Source of the DNA: CAYUVF01 sp964448045
GTDB lineage: Bacteria > Bacteroidota > Rhodothermia > Rhodothermales > Salinibacteraceae
Reading direction: 5' to 3'
Assembly (NCBI GenBank): GCA_964448045.1
Contig: CAYUVF010000015.1
Location: 9,653-73,652, forward strand
DNA length: 64,000 bases
Shown here: piece by piece, positions 32,194-40,961 of the stretch
Layout of the letters: each line of letters begins with the position of its first letter
Numbering within the stretch: the stretch's first letter is position 1
Made by a program: the position numbers and the translations under genes
The notes under the pieces: generated by a model
The model's input: the letters and a program-made list of their open reading frames with translations, nothing else
Database searches by the model: none
What the model was told of the DNA's origin: nothing

Positions 32194-34095
32194 CTACCCG
32201 GCAGAGGGCCACGTCGCTGGGACGCGTGAATGCGGCAGGGCGCGTGTGATGGTCTCCGCATTCGTCGGCTTGCAAAACAGGTAACCCTGGCCCAACTCGC
32301 TGTACATGGATTGCATCGCGTCGTGTTGCGCCTCCGTTTCGATACCCTCGGCAATTACTTCGTGGCCCAGCCCGTGCGCGATGTCGATAATCGACTGCAC
32401 GAGTACCGAGGCTTTGCGCGAGTGCGGCAGGTCGCGGATGAACGACCGATCAATCTTAACTGTGTGCACGGGCAACTCGGGCAGCAGGCTGAGGGCCGAG
32501 TAGCCGGTTCCGAAGTCATCCAGGGCAAAGCGGGCGCCCACACTCCGCAGCTCATAGATACGTTCGATGATCGTATCGGGCCGCTCCACGAAGGCATTCT
32601 CCGTAATCTCGATGCGGAGGGGGGCTCCGTCGCGCGAGGCGGAGAGGGAGAGGTCGCGCAGGTGATCTGCAGCGTCATTGTCCAGCAGGGTGGCGAGGGC
32701 CCAGTTGACGCTCATAAACGGCGCCGCGTCCCACTGAAACTGGGTCGTCCACGACCGGAGCTGCGCGCAGGCGGTGCGCGTGATCCAGCGGTCGATCGAC
32801 ACGATGAGCCCGGTCTCCTCGGCAATTGGGATGAAGGCGTTCGGGGAGATGGTGCCGTGCTCGGGGTGGTTCCAGCGCACCAGCGCCTCGAAGCCCACGA
32901 GTTGGCCCGTACGCAGCGCTACGATCGGCTGGTAGTGGACCGCCAGCTCGTCGCGATCCAGCGCCCGGTGCAGGTCGTTCTCCAGCCGGAAGCGAGTGGC
33001 CGTCGCCTCGAAGAGGTCTGCGTCGTACACAGCGTACTGCGCGCCGCCCTGATGCTTGGCGTGATACATGGCCATATCCGCATCGCGCAGCAGCATTTCG
33101 GGGCGACTGTACTCGGGCGTGCCCATCACAATGCCGATGCTGGCGCTGGTGAAGAACTTGCGCCCATCGTGGGTGACGGGCAGGGCAACGGCGTCGATTA
33201 ACTCGTCGGCGACGGCCTCGGCGTCGGACGGATGGTCGACGGCGGGCAGCAGCACGCCAAACTCATCGCCGCCGAGGCGCGCCACCGTGTCGTCCGGGCC
33301 CACGGCGCCCCGCAGGCGCTGCCCGATCTCGCGCAGGATGGCATCGCCGTGCTGATGGCCGAGCGCATCGTTGATGACCTTGAAGCGATCGAGATCCAGG
33401 AACAGGACGGCGTACGTGGGATCGGGTTGGTCCATGTGCTCACTGATGGTGCCCCACACGTGAAACAGGAACAGCTTGCGGTTGGGCAGGTCGGTCAGCG
33501 AGTCGCGGTAGGCGTTCTGGATGAGGCGCTGCTGGAGGCGCCGGCGCTCGGTGGCGTCGTGGATGGTGGCGAGGATGCGCGCGCCGCCGCGGAACGGCCC
33601 ATCCGGCCCATTGGCTCCGTTGGCTCCGCCGGCAGCGGTGTCGTAGAACAGCCGGCAGGTGACGTTCAGGAAGTGCTCGCTCCCGTCGTGGTGCAGCGTG
33701 GCCTCGCCGCTCCATTCGCCGTGATTCAAGACAGACTGCACCACCGTTTCGGGATCGGCGGCGTCCCATTCGTACGATACGAGCGCGTCGAGGCGCTGCC
33801 CGATGGCGTCGTCGCTCGCGCCGGCCAGCGCGCGCGCCGCCGCGTTCCAGTAGACGATGCGCCCGTCGAAGTCGAGCAGCACGATGGCGTCGCTCACCTG
33901 ATCGAGCAAGTCTGCCTGAAACTGGGCGTGCTCGCGGCAGCGCAGCGCGGCATCGGGATGGGGCGGGACCGGAGCGGGCACGGGCGGGGCGGGCGGAGAA
34001 AGAGGGCGCGCGTCGGTCCCAGTACCGATCAACAATCGTTCCACCGGGCCGTCATCAGCGACGAGTGACGCCCTGCGTTTGCCGGTAGAGCTCAT
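32194..34095 (-). CDS. PAS-GGDEF-EAL c-di-GMP turnover protein
   Basis: 633 residues. PAS sensor at about 55-175 (DLLDQVSDAIVLLDFDGRIVYWNAAARAL), diguanylate cyclase at 190-350 with an intact GGDEF near 276, and phosphodiesterase at 370-625 with EAL (GFEALVRW) near 400. EAL metal and catalytic residues are visible: SVNW, IEITENA, LDDFGTGYS, VKIDRSF, AEGIET and GQGYLF. Both activities could be present. No membrane helix, so a cytosolic sensor. Its start overlaps the end of the upstream permease gene by 41 bp on the same strand; a later start is possible. It converges on the polysaccharide locus. Confidence 0.93.
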   Translation of the reverse strand: MSSTGKRRASLVADDGPVERLLIGTGTDARPLSPPAPPVPAPVPPHPDAALRCREHAQFQADLLDQVSDAIVLLDFDGRIVYWNAAARALAGASDDAIGQRLDALVSYEWDAADPETVVQSVLNHGEWSGEATLHHDGSEHFLNVTCRLFYDTAAGGANGANGPDGPFRGGARILATIHDATERRRLQQRLIQNAYRDSLTDLPNRKLFLFHVWGTISEHMDQPDPTYAVLFLDLDRFKVINDALGHQHGDAILREIGQRLRGAVGPDDTVARLGGDEFGVLLPAVDHPSDAEAVADELIDAVALPVTHDGRKFFTSASIGIVMGTPEYSRPEMLLRDADMAMYHAKHQGGAQYAVYDADLFEATATRFRLENDLHRALDRDELAVHYQPIVALRTGQLVGFEALVRWNHPEHGTISPNAFIPIAEETGLIVSIDRWITRTACAQLRSWTTQFQWDAAPFMSVNWALATLLDNDAADHLRDLSLSASRDGAPLRIEITENAFVERPDTIIERIYELRSVGARFALDDFGTGYSALSLLPELPVHTVKIDRSFIRDLPHSRKASVLVQSIIDIAHGLGHEVIAEGIETEAQHDAMQSMYSELGQGYLFCKPTNAETITRALPHSRVPATWPSAG

Positions 34096-36181
34096 AGAGC
34101 CGCTGGATGCCGGCGGGATCGCCGATGATGGTGATGCGATCGCCTTCGCGGAGCGTCGTGTTGCCGCGTGGAATAATGATATCGCCGTTGCGGCGGATGA
34201 GCGCTACGAGCGTGCTGGCGGGCGTGTTCAGCTCAGACAGGCGCTGGTCGATGAAGTCCTCGGTAGACGTTCCGGAAAGCAGATGCAGCGACAGATAGCG
34301 CTCGTGATGGAGGAGCGTCTCCTTGACTTCTTGCTCGTTTTTCGCTGTGCGCCACTCGATCAGGAATTGCTCCTCATCGGTGCGGTTGGCCAGCGTCGCC
34401 TGCGTGCGCAGGTGGAGGCTCTGATCTTCTTTCGTGCTGAGCAGGAAGAAGAAGGCATACACCGGCTGAGTTTCGTTGGAGCCCGATTCGTCGAAGTCGA
34501 TGCAGATGCCCGAGTCGCAGTGGACCATGACCATCTGCTCGTGATCGAGGTTGGGCAGCAGCACGTAGGGAAGTGCCGTGCCATGCGCCACGGTGAGCCC
34601 GCTGTACTGAGAGCCTTCGAGGAAATGATCGGCAATCTGATCGGCCGAGATGGGCGTGTGTTCGCTCAATCGCGCGGCGACCTCGTGCACGATGTCCTTA
34701 TACGATCGGGGATCCTTCAGAAACAGCACCTCAGAGCGCGCCACGAGCTTGTCGAAATCCGACGCGTCGGCCACGCCCTTCTCTTCGAGGATGGACTGCA
34801 GCTCGCTGTCGAGCCCTTCGTGGCGGTACTTGCCGAGGCGGGCGAACAAGTGGTAGATGGCGCCCTCGCGGACGACGTTGCCGCGCACGTAGTAGAAGTA
34901 CCATCCGATGCCGATCAGCACGAGTGCCGCGGTGAAGAGGATGGACAGGTTACCCATTTCGGCGATGAGCAGGGTCGAGAAGACGATGCCGGCGACCTGC
35001 ATCCATGGGTAGAGCGGCGAGCGGTAGCCCGGCGCATACGAGGGAATCTGGCTCTCGCGCATGATGATGACGGCGAAGTTGACCAGCGCAAAGAGCAGCA
35101 GCTGAAATGCGCTGGCGAGCTTCGCGACGCCTTCCTCACTGAAACCGAAGATGATCGCCAGCATGACGCCGGCGGTCACGAGAATGGCGAGCGTCGGCGT
35201 GCCGAAGCGCCCAATGGTGGCAAAGCGGGGCGAGACGAGCCGGTCGCGCGCCATGGCCAGCGGGTAGCGCGAGGCCGAGAGGATGCCGGCGTTGCCCGTC
35301 GAGGCAAACGCGGCGATGGCGGCGACTACAATCAGGATCAATCCCGCGGGCTCGGGCAGCCAGTCCAGGAACACCTCGCCGGAAGTAGCTACCGGCGTGA
35401 GATCTTGGCGCAGCACGTCGGGGTCGAGCACGGCCACCATGATGTAGGTGCCCAGCACATAGATGGCGGTGGCCGTGATCAGCGAGAGGATCATGCCGAG
35501 GGGAATGTTGCGGTCGGGGTTTTGCACCTCTTCGGCCACGCTAGCGACTTTGGTAAGGCCCGCGTAGGAAACGAAGACGAGCCCAATGGTCGCCACGAAC
35601 CCGCTCGCCCCAAAGGGCAGGAAGGGGGTTAGCTGGTCGGTCACGGCGCTGCTCTCCATCCCGGCGACGGCAAAGAGGCCCTGCACCACGTAGAAGGTGA
35701 GCACGGCCACGAGCACGGTAACGAGGATGCGTTGCAAGCCGCTGGTTTCTTTCGCGCCGAAAATGTTGATCACCGCGAAGGCGACGGTCAGCGCGGCGGC
35801 CAGTGGCTTGATGGGCAGCTCGACGAAGATGGCCAGATAGGCGCCCATGCCGATCAGTGCGAAGGCGCTCTTGAAGGCGAGGGCCAGCCACGTTCCGAGC
35901 CCGCCGACGGTGCCGGCCAGCGGCCCGAGGCTGCGGTCGAGGAAGTAGTACGCGCCGCCCGCTTTGGGCATGGCGGTCGCCAACTCGGCCATGCTGAACA
36001 TCGGCGGCAGGATGAGGATGCCCGCCACGAGATACGCCAGGATGACGGAGGGGCCGGCCTCGGCCGCTGCAATGCCCGGAAGCAGGAAGAAGCCGGAGCT
36101 GAACATGGCTCCGGTGCTGATCGCGTAAACGTCGAACAGCGTCAGACTTTTGTCCAGTTTTTCGGAGGAGGGGGTAGCCAT
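34055..36181 (-). CDS. APC amino-acid permease fused to EIIA-like and RCK_C domains (copy 2)
   Basis: 708 residues from the ATG at 36181 (a TTG at 36187 adds two). APC-fold transporter, residues 1-440, with about 12-14 helices, opening SLTLFDVYAISTGAMFSSGFFLLPGIA and helix 8 STGNAGILSASRYPLAMARDRL. Residues about 465-610 match the PTS EIIA type 2 fold (PVYAFFFLLSTKEDQSLHL), but the phospho-His position reads ALPYVLL, with Tyr instead of His, so it is probably a sensor rather than a phosphocarrier. The last ~75 residues are an RCK_C/TrkA-C ligand domain (LVALIRRNGDIIIPRGNTTLREGDRITIIGD). Closely similar to the next gene upstream. Confidence 0.88.
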   Translation of the reverse strand: MATPSSEKLDKSLTLFDVYAISTGAMFSSGFFLLPGIAAAEAGPSVILAYLVAGILILPPMFSMAELATAMPKAGGAYYFLDRSLGPLAGTVGGLGTWLALAFKSAFALIGMGAYLAIFVELPIKPLAAALTVAFAVINIFGAKETSGLQRILVTVLVAVLTFYVVQGLFAVAGMESSAVTDQLTPFLPFGASGFVATIGLVFVSYAGLTKVASVAEEVQNPDRNIPLGMILSLITATAIYVLGTYIMVAVLDPDVLRQDLTPVATSGEVFLDWLPEPAGLILIVVAAIAAFASTGNAGILSASRYPLAMARDRLVSPRFATIGRFGTPTLAILVTAGVMLAIIFGFSEEGVAKLASAFQLLLFALVNFAVIIMRESQIPSYAPGYRSPLYPWMQVAGIVFSTLLIAEMGNLSILFTAALVLIGIGWYFYYVRGNVVREGAIYHLFARLGKYRHEGLDSELQSILEEKGVADASDFDKLVARSEVLFLKDPRSYKDIVHEVAARLSEHTPISADQIADHFLEGSQYSGLTVAHGTALPYVLLPNLDHEQMVMVHCDSGICIDFDESGSNETQPVYAFFFLLSTKEDQSLHLRTQATLANRTDEEQFLIEWRTAKNEQEVKETLLHHERYLSLHLLSGTSTEDFIDQRLSELNTPASTLVALIRRNGDIIIPRGNTTLREGDRITIIGDPAGIQRLYELYRQTQGVTRR

Positions 36182-36458
36182 GGACAAGACTGATAGATTA
36201 GGGGTACGGAATGAAAGACCGGTGCTCCGCTCTGCTTCCGCGAGTTACTTCCGCGAAACGGTCCAGGATTCTGAAACGAGAGCCGCTCGCACGACCGCCA
36301 GTTCTCGCCTCTATTAATTGCTTTAATTGCGGAAGAAACGCACCGTTCGACGGCGCCGTCCACATCGGTTCACGAACTTAAAGAGACGCAGAGCGCTTCT
36401 GTCAGGAGGATCACATGGGAAACGAAGACAGGTAGCCAGTGAGGTGAGCAGTCTTCTA

Positions 36459-38597
36459 TCACGAGCGCGTCGTGTTGGTCCCCCGATCTTTCTTATACAG
36501 CTCGTAGAGCCGCTCGATACTCGCCGGATCGCCGATGACGGTAATCCGGTCGCCCTCTTTGAGCACCGTGTCGCCATGAGGAATGATGATCTCGCCGTTC
36601 CGGCGGACGAGCGCGATGAGGCTCTGTGCCGGGAGGTTGATATCCTGCACACACTGGTCGATAAAATCGCCCGTGGGTGTGTCAGACAGCAGGGCGAGCG
36701 AGAGGTGGCGTTCGTGGTGCATCAGCGTTTCTTTGGTCTGTTGTTCATTCTCCGCGGCGCGCCACTCGCTCAGGAATTCATCTTCTTCGGCTCGGTTCAT
36801 CAGATCGGTCATCGTGCGCAAGTGTCGGCTCTGGTCTTTTCGTGAGCTAAGTAGGAAGAAGAAGGCGTATATGGGTTCGGACGAGTCGGCGTCCGGGTCG
36901 TCTTCAAACTCGACGCATATGCCCGACTGGCAGTGGACCAGAACCAGCTCTTCCTGATGGAGATCGGGCACCAGTGCGTACGGAAGCGCCGCGCCGTGCG
37001 TGGTGGTGATGCCGTTGTGCTGCGAGCTTTCGAGAAAGCGCCGCGCGATTGCTTCTGCGTCTATAGGCGTGCACTCAGCAAACTGCTTGGCGACCTCACG
37101 TACGATATCGTCGTAGGGCGCCGGATTGTCGAGATGGATGACGGGCGCGCGAGCGACAAGCTTATCGAAGTCGGAGGCGTCGCCCAGGTCCTTCTCCTCC
37201 AGAATCCCCTGAAGCTCGACGTCGAGCTCTTCGTCTCGGAATTTTCCGAGGCGGGCAAACAGGTGGTAGATAGCGCCCTCGCGGGCGACGTTGCCGCGCA
37301 CGTAGTAGAAGTACCATCCGATGCCGAGCAGCACGACGCCCAGCGTGAAGAGGAGCGACAGGTTGCCCATCTCGGCGATAAGCACGACGCACACCACGAT
37401 GCCGGCGATCTGCATCCACGGGTAGAGCGGCGAGCGGTAGCCCGGCGCGTAGGTGGTGATGTGGCTTTCCCGCATGACGATGACGGCGAGGTTGGTCAGC
37501 GCGAAGATAAGCAGCTTGAACGCGCTGGCCAACTTGGCGACTCCCTCTTCCGAAAGGAGGAAGATGACGGCGAGCATGAGTATCGAGGTGACGACGATCG
37601 AAAACGTCGGCGTGTCGAAACGCCCGAGTTTAGCAAAGCGGGGCGATACGAGCCGGTCGCGTGCCATGGCCAGTGGGAAGCGCGAAGCCGAGAGGATGCC
37701 CGCGTTGCCCGTTGAGGCAAATGCGGCGATAGCTGCCACGACGATCAGGATCAAACCTGTTGGGGCGGGCAGCCAATCCAGAAATACTTCCCCCGCCGTA
37801 GCGACAGGGGTGAGGTCCTCGCGCAACGTCACGGGGTCCAGCACGGCCACCATGATAAACACACCCACGACGTAAAAAAGCGTAGCCGTACCCAGCGAAA
37901 GCGCCATGCCGAGGGGAATGTTGCGGTCGGGATTCTTGACCTCTTCGGCTACGCTGGCGACCTTCGTGAGGCCCGCGTAGGAGACGAAGACGAGTCCAAT
38001 CGTGGAGAGCAGGCCGCGCGCGCCGAACGGGAGGAAGGGGCTGAACTGAGCGCTCAAATCACTGGCGGATCGGCCGGAGGTGTACAGCAGGCCCTCTACG
38101 ACGAAGTACGTCAGCACGGCGAGCAAGGCCGTCACGAGCACGCGTTGCAGGCCACTCGTCTCTTTGGCGCCCACGATGTTGATCGTGGCAAACGCCACGG
38201 TCAGCGCGGCGGCCAGCGGCTTGATCGGCAGGTCGGCAAAGATCGCCAGATAGGCGCCCATGCCGATCAGCGCAAAGGCGCTCTTGAAGACGAGCGAAAG
38301 CCACGTTCCGAGCCCGCCGACGGTGCCGGCCAGCGGCCCGAGGCTGCGGTCGAGAAAGTAGTATGTCCCGCCCGCTTTGGGCATGGCGGTCGCCAGCTCG
38401 GCCTTGCTGAACATGGCCGGAAGCACGAGCACGCCGGCCAGCAAATAGGCCAGGACGGCTGCCGGACCGCCCTCGGCCGTGGCAATGCCCGGAAGCAGGA
38501 AGAACCCGGAGCTGAACATCGCCCCCGTGCTGATCACGTAGACGTCGAACAGCGTGAGGCTTTTCTCAAGTTTCTCGGACGATTGCAGTTGGGCCAT
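36459..38597 (-). CDS. APC amino-acid permease fused to EIIA-like and RCK_C domains (copy 1)
   Basis: 712 residues. Same architecture as the neighbour at 34055-36181: APC transporter (SLTLFDVYVISTGAMFSSG, STGNAGILSASRFPLAMARDRL), EIIA-like domain with ALPYALV at the phospho-His site (again Tyr for His), and a C-terminal RCK_C (LIALVRRNGEIIIPHGDTVLKEGDRITVIGD). The two proteins look about three-quarters identical over the membrane part and less so in the EIIA domain. Tandem duplication followed by divergence of the regulatory part is the simplest reading. Substrate unknown; amino acid or compatible solute uptake are options. Confidence 0.88.
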   Translation of the reverse strand: MAQLQSSEKLEKSLTLFDVYVISTGAMFSSGFFLLPGIATAEGGPAAVLAYLLAGVLVLPAMFSKAELATAMPKAGGTYYFLDRSLGPLAGTVGGLGTWLSLVFKSAFALIGMGAYLAIFADLPIKPLAAALTVAFATINIVGAKETSGLQRVLVTALLAVLTYFVVEGLLYTSGRSASDLSAQFSPFLPFGARGLLSTIGLVFVSYAGLTKVASVAEEVKNPDRNIPLGMALSLGTATLFYVVGVFIMVAVLDPVTLREDLTPVATAGEVFLDWLPAPTGLILIVVAAIAAFASTGNAGILSASRFPLAMARDRLVSPRFAKLGRFDTPTFSIVVTSILMLAVIFLLSEEGVAKLASAFKLLIFALTNLAVIVMRESHITTYAPGYRSPLYPWMQIAGIVVCVVLIAEMGNLSLLFTLGVVLLGIGWYFYYVRGNVAREGAIYHLFARLGKFRDEELDVELQGILEEKDLGDASDFDKLVARAPVIHLDNPAPYDDIVREVAKQFAECTPIDAEAIARRFLESSQHNGITTTHGAALPYALVPDLHQEELVLVHCQSGICVEFEDDPDADSSEPIYAFFFLLSSRKDQSRHLRTMTDLMNRAEEDEFLSEWRAAENEQQTKETLMHHERHLSLALLSDTPTGDFIDQCVQDINLPAQSLIALVRRNGEIIIPHGDTVLKEGDRITVIGDPASIERLYELYKKDRGTNTTRS

Positions 38598-38729
38598 GCG
38601 GGAACCGAGTCGTTGTGAGGGTCAACCGGCGGGACATTGCGAGCGATATGATAAGGCAGACGGCGTGCGCTGTTTCTCTCTTCACACGGGGAGTGGGAGA
38701 GGAGCTGCCCATCCAGGCGAGCACTGGGC

Positions 38730-40721
38730 TCACTCGTGCTGATCAGGAAGGGACGTGGAGGCGGACTCGTGGGCCGGCACAGCAGGCTCCGATGAAGGGT
38801 GAGATGGAGAAGCCTCACCAGATTCTGCCGCGTCGGCATCCGGGGGGGTAGCGCGTTCGGTGCCCGCTTCGGAGGGCGGGCTCGCCTCGATCGGCAGGTC
38901 GTCCAACTGGGCCGGATCGACGAGCGCTACCAACTCATCTCCGGGCTGCAACGTGAACTCGTTAGCCTCCGAAATCACCCATAGCGTATCGGGTGTGCGC
39001 ATCACGAACATCGGGATAAAGGCGCCATTGAGGTGGGCCGTCAGGTCGTCCTGCGTGAGGCTTTCCTGGATGTGAAACACCTTGATTTCGTAGCCTTCCT
39101 GGAAGCAGGTGCGGAGCGAGTCGTAGCTGGTACTTTCCCCGAAGAGGGGCCGGCCCCGCAAGTGCTTGGGCATATCGACTCCCTGGCTGACGCGGCTGTC
39201 CGGATGCGCCGCCAACTGGTAGATTTTGGTTGTCTCGAAGGCCTCGGAGAAGTGCAGGGCGGTCAGGGAGCCTACCTCATCGTTCGGGATCATGATCAGG
39301 AGCCGGCCGATGCCGCCCCAGTCGATCTCGTCGATGGCCGATTCGGCAAGGGCGTTGACCCGCTCGGCGGGAAGGCCCTCGTCTCGGGCGTGCTTGACGT
39401 GATCGGGGTTGGCATCGATGAGCCGCACGGGAAAGCCCAGGTCCTGCACAGCGCGGGCGACGGTGCGCACCCAGGCAGTGGCCCCCACGAAGAGCACGCC
39501 CTGCGGGTTCGGATCGGCCAGGTCGAGCCAGCGCGCGAGGGGCCCGGCCGTGAGCCCGTAGATGGCCACGGTGCCGACGACGACGGCGAACACGACGGGT
39601 ACCAGCGCCTCGGCCTGCTGCGGGTAGATCTCGCGCAGCTGAAAGGCGAAGAGCGATGCCACTGCCGCCGCGACGATGCCGCGCGGCGCCATCCACGCCA
39701 GAAACGCCTGCTCTTTCCAATCGAGCTGTGCGCCCCAGCTGGAGACCATAACGGCCAGAGGGCGGACGATCAGCACGAGCACGCCGAGGAAAAGGAGCGT
39801 ATCCCAGTTGATGTACTGCAGCGCGCTCATTTCCAGCCGGGCGCTCAGCAGCACGAACAGCGAGCCCACCAGCAGCACCTGCAGGTTCTCCTTGAACTCG
39901 ATGATGCGCTGGACCGCCACGTACGGCTGATTGGCGATGAAAATGCCCATCAGCGTCGTCGTCAGCAGGCCGGCTTCGTGCTGGAGCGCGTTGGCCGTTT
40001 CGTAGGCCGCCACCACGAGCATCAGCGTCACCGGGTTGCGCAGGAAATCGGGCACAAGGCGCCGGTGCAGCATAAACACGATCAGCGCCGAGGCCGATAT
40101 GCTCACGCCTACGCTGATGAAGATCTCCAGCAGCAGCCCTTCGAGCACGTGTGCCGCGGCCGTTGCGACATCCGAGGCCACGCCGGGGTCATTCAGCAAA
40201 AGAATCGTCTCCAGCACGAGCACGGCCAGAATGGCACCGACCGGATCGATGGTGATGCCCTCCCACTTGGCCACCGTACCGACGCGCCCCCGCGGCCGGA
40301 TGTGACGCAGCAGTGGGACGATGACCGTAGGCCCCGTCACCACCAGAATGGCGCCGATAAGGATCGCCATGCTGACGGTAAAGCCCTCGATGTAGAAGGC
40401 CGCCACCGCGCCCAGCGCCCACGTGATGAGCACGCCGATAGAGATCAGGTTGCGTACGGCGGTGCCCACCTCCCGGAGCTCGGAGAGGCGTAGGCTGAGC
40501 CCGCCCTCGAACAGGATGATGCCGATCGACATCGACACGAAGGCGAACAGCCAGTCCTGCTGGAGCGCAGCGTGGCTCAGCAAGCCCAGAACGGGCCCGG
40601 CGACGAAGCCGGCCGCCAGCAGAAGCAAGATCGAAGGCATCCGGAGCCGCCAGGCCAGCCACTGCGCCCCTACCGCGAGGACGATGACAATCGTGACGTC
40701 GATCAGAATCGGTTCGGGCAC
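38730..40721 (-). CDS. Na+(K+)/H+ antiporter with C-terminal RCK domain
   Basis: 663 residues with a GTG start at 40721. CPA-type antiporter with about 12 helices: LLLAAGFVAGPVLGLLS, SIGIILFEGGLSLRL, ILVVTGPTVIVPLLRHIRP and WEGITIDPVGAILAVLVLE (ion-binding Asp), then WMAPRGIVAAAVASLFAFQL. The C-terminal part has an RCK_N-like Rossmann domain (VLFVGATAWVRTVARAVQDLG, LIMIPNDEVGS) and an RCK_C-like segment (ANEFTLQPGDELVALVD), then a Ser/Pro/Glu-rich tail of ~50 residues. Cytosolic pH or ion homeostasis, fitting a halophile. First gene of the run of four minus-strand genes that ends with the GGDEF-EAL gene. Confidence 0.9.
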   Translation of the reverse strand: MPEPILIDVTIVIVLAVGAQWLAWRLRMPSILLLLAAGFVAGPVLGLLSHAALQQDWLFAFVSMSIGIILFEGGLSLRLSELREVGTAVRNLISIGVLITWALGAVAAFYIEGFTVSMAILIGAILVVTGPTVIVPLLRHIRPRGRVGTVAKWEGITIDPVGAILAVLVLETILLLNDPGVASDVATAAAHVLEGLLLEIFISVGVSISASALIVFMLHRRLVPDFLRNPVTLMLVVAAYETANALQHEAGLLTTTLMGIFIANQPYVAVQRIIEFKENLQVLLVGSLFVLLSARLEMSALQYINWDTLLFLGVLVLIVRPLAVMVSSWGAQLDWKEQAFLAWMAPRGIVAAAVASLFAFQLREIYPQQAEALVPVVFAVVVGTVAIYGLTAGPLARWLDLADPNPQGVLFVGATAWVRTVARAVQDLGFPVRLIDANPDHVKHARDEGLPAERVNALAESAIDEIDWGGIGRLLIMIPNDEVGSLTALHFSEAFETTKIYQLAAHPDSRVSQGVDMPKHLRGRPLFGESTSYDSLRTCFQEGYEIKVFHIQESLTQDDLTAHLNGAFIPMFVMRTPDTLWVISEANEFTLQPGDELVALVDPAQLDDLPIEASPPSEAGTERATPPDADAAESGEASPSHPSSEPAVPAHESASTSLPDQHE

Positions 40722-40757
40722 GAGAGGATCCCTTGGGAAGTGTATGAGCGAGTACGG

Positions 40758-40787
40758 TGTACGGTCAAGGTGAGCAACAACCGTACA
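40758..40787. promoter_or_regulatory. Inverted repeat upstream of the antiporter gene
   Basis: TGTACGGT (40758-40765) and its exact complement ACCGTACA (40780-40787) with a 14-nt spacer, 37 bp upstream of the antiporter start. The left half is preceded by another ACGGT-type unit. Could be an operator or a small hairpin in the leader. Confidence 0.4.
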
Positions 40788-40869
40788 GAATTTAGAAAAT
40801 TATTACTGACCCTCGCCGATGCAGATCCACGCCCGAGCGAAGATTGATTGAGGGTGGGCGGTCGCGCTT

Positions 40870-40914
40870 GCGCTTTTGAGTCGTAGCCCTGAACATACAC
40901 GGGCACAAAAGCGC
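40870..40914. promoter_or_regulatory. Inverted repeat upstream of gdhA
   Basis: GCGCTTTTG (40870-40878) and its exact complement CAAAAGCGC (40906-40914) with a 27-nt spacer, ending 47 bp before the gdhA start. Operator or leader hairpin; no known regulator box recognised. Confidence 0.35.
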
Positions 40915-40961
40915 TTCCAATTTCTCATCGCCCTCCCCTTTGTAACCAGTACGATACGTCT

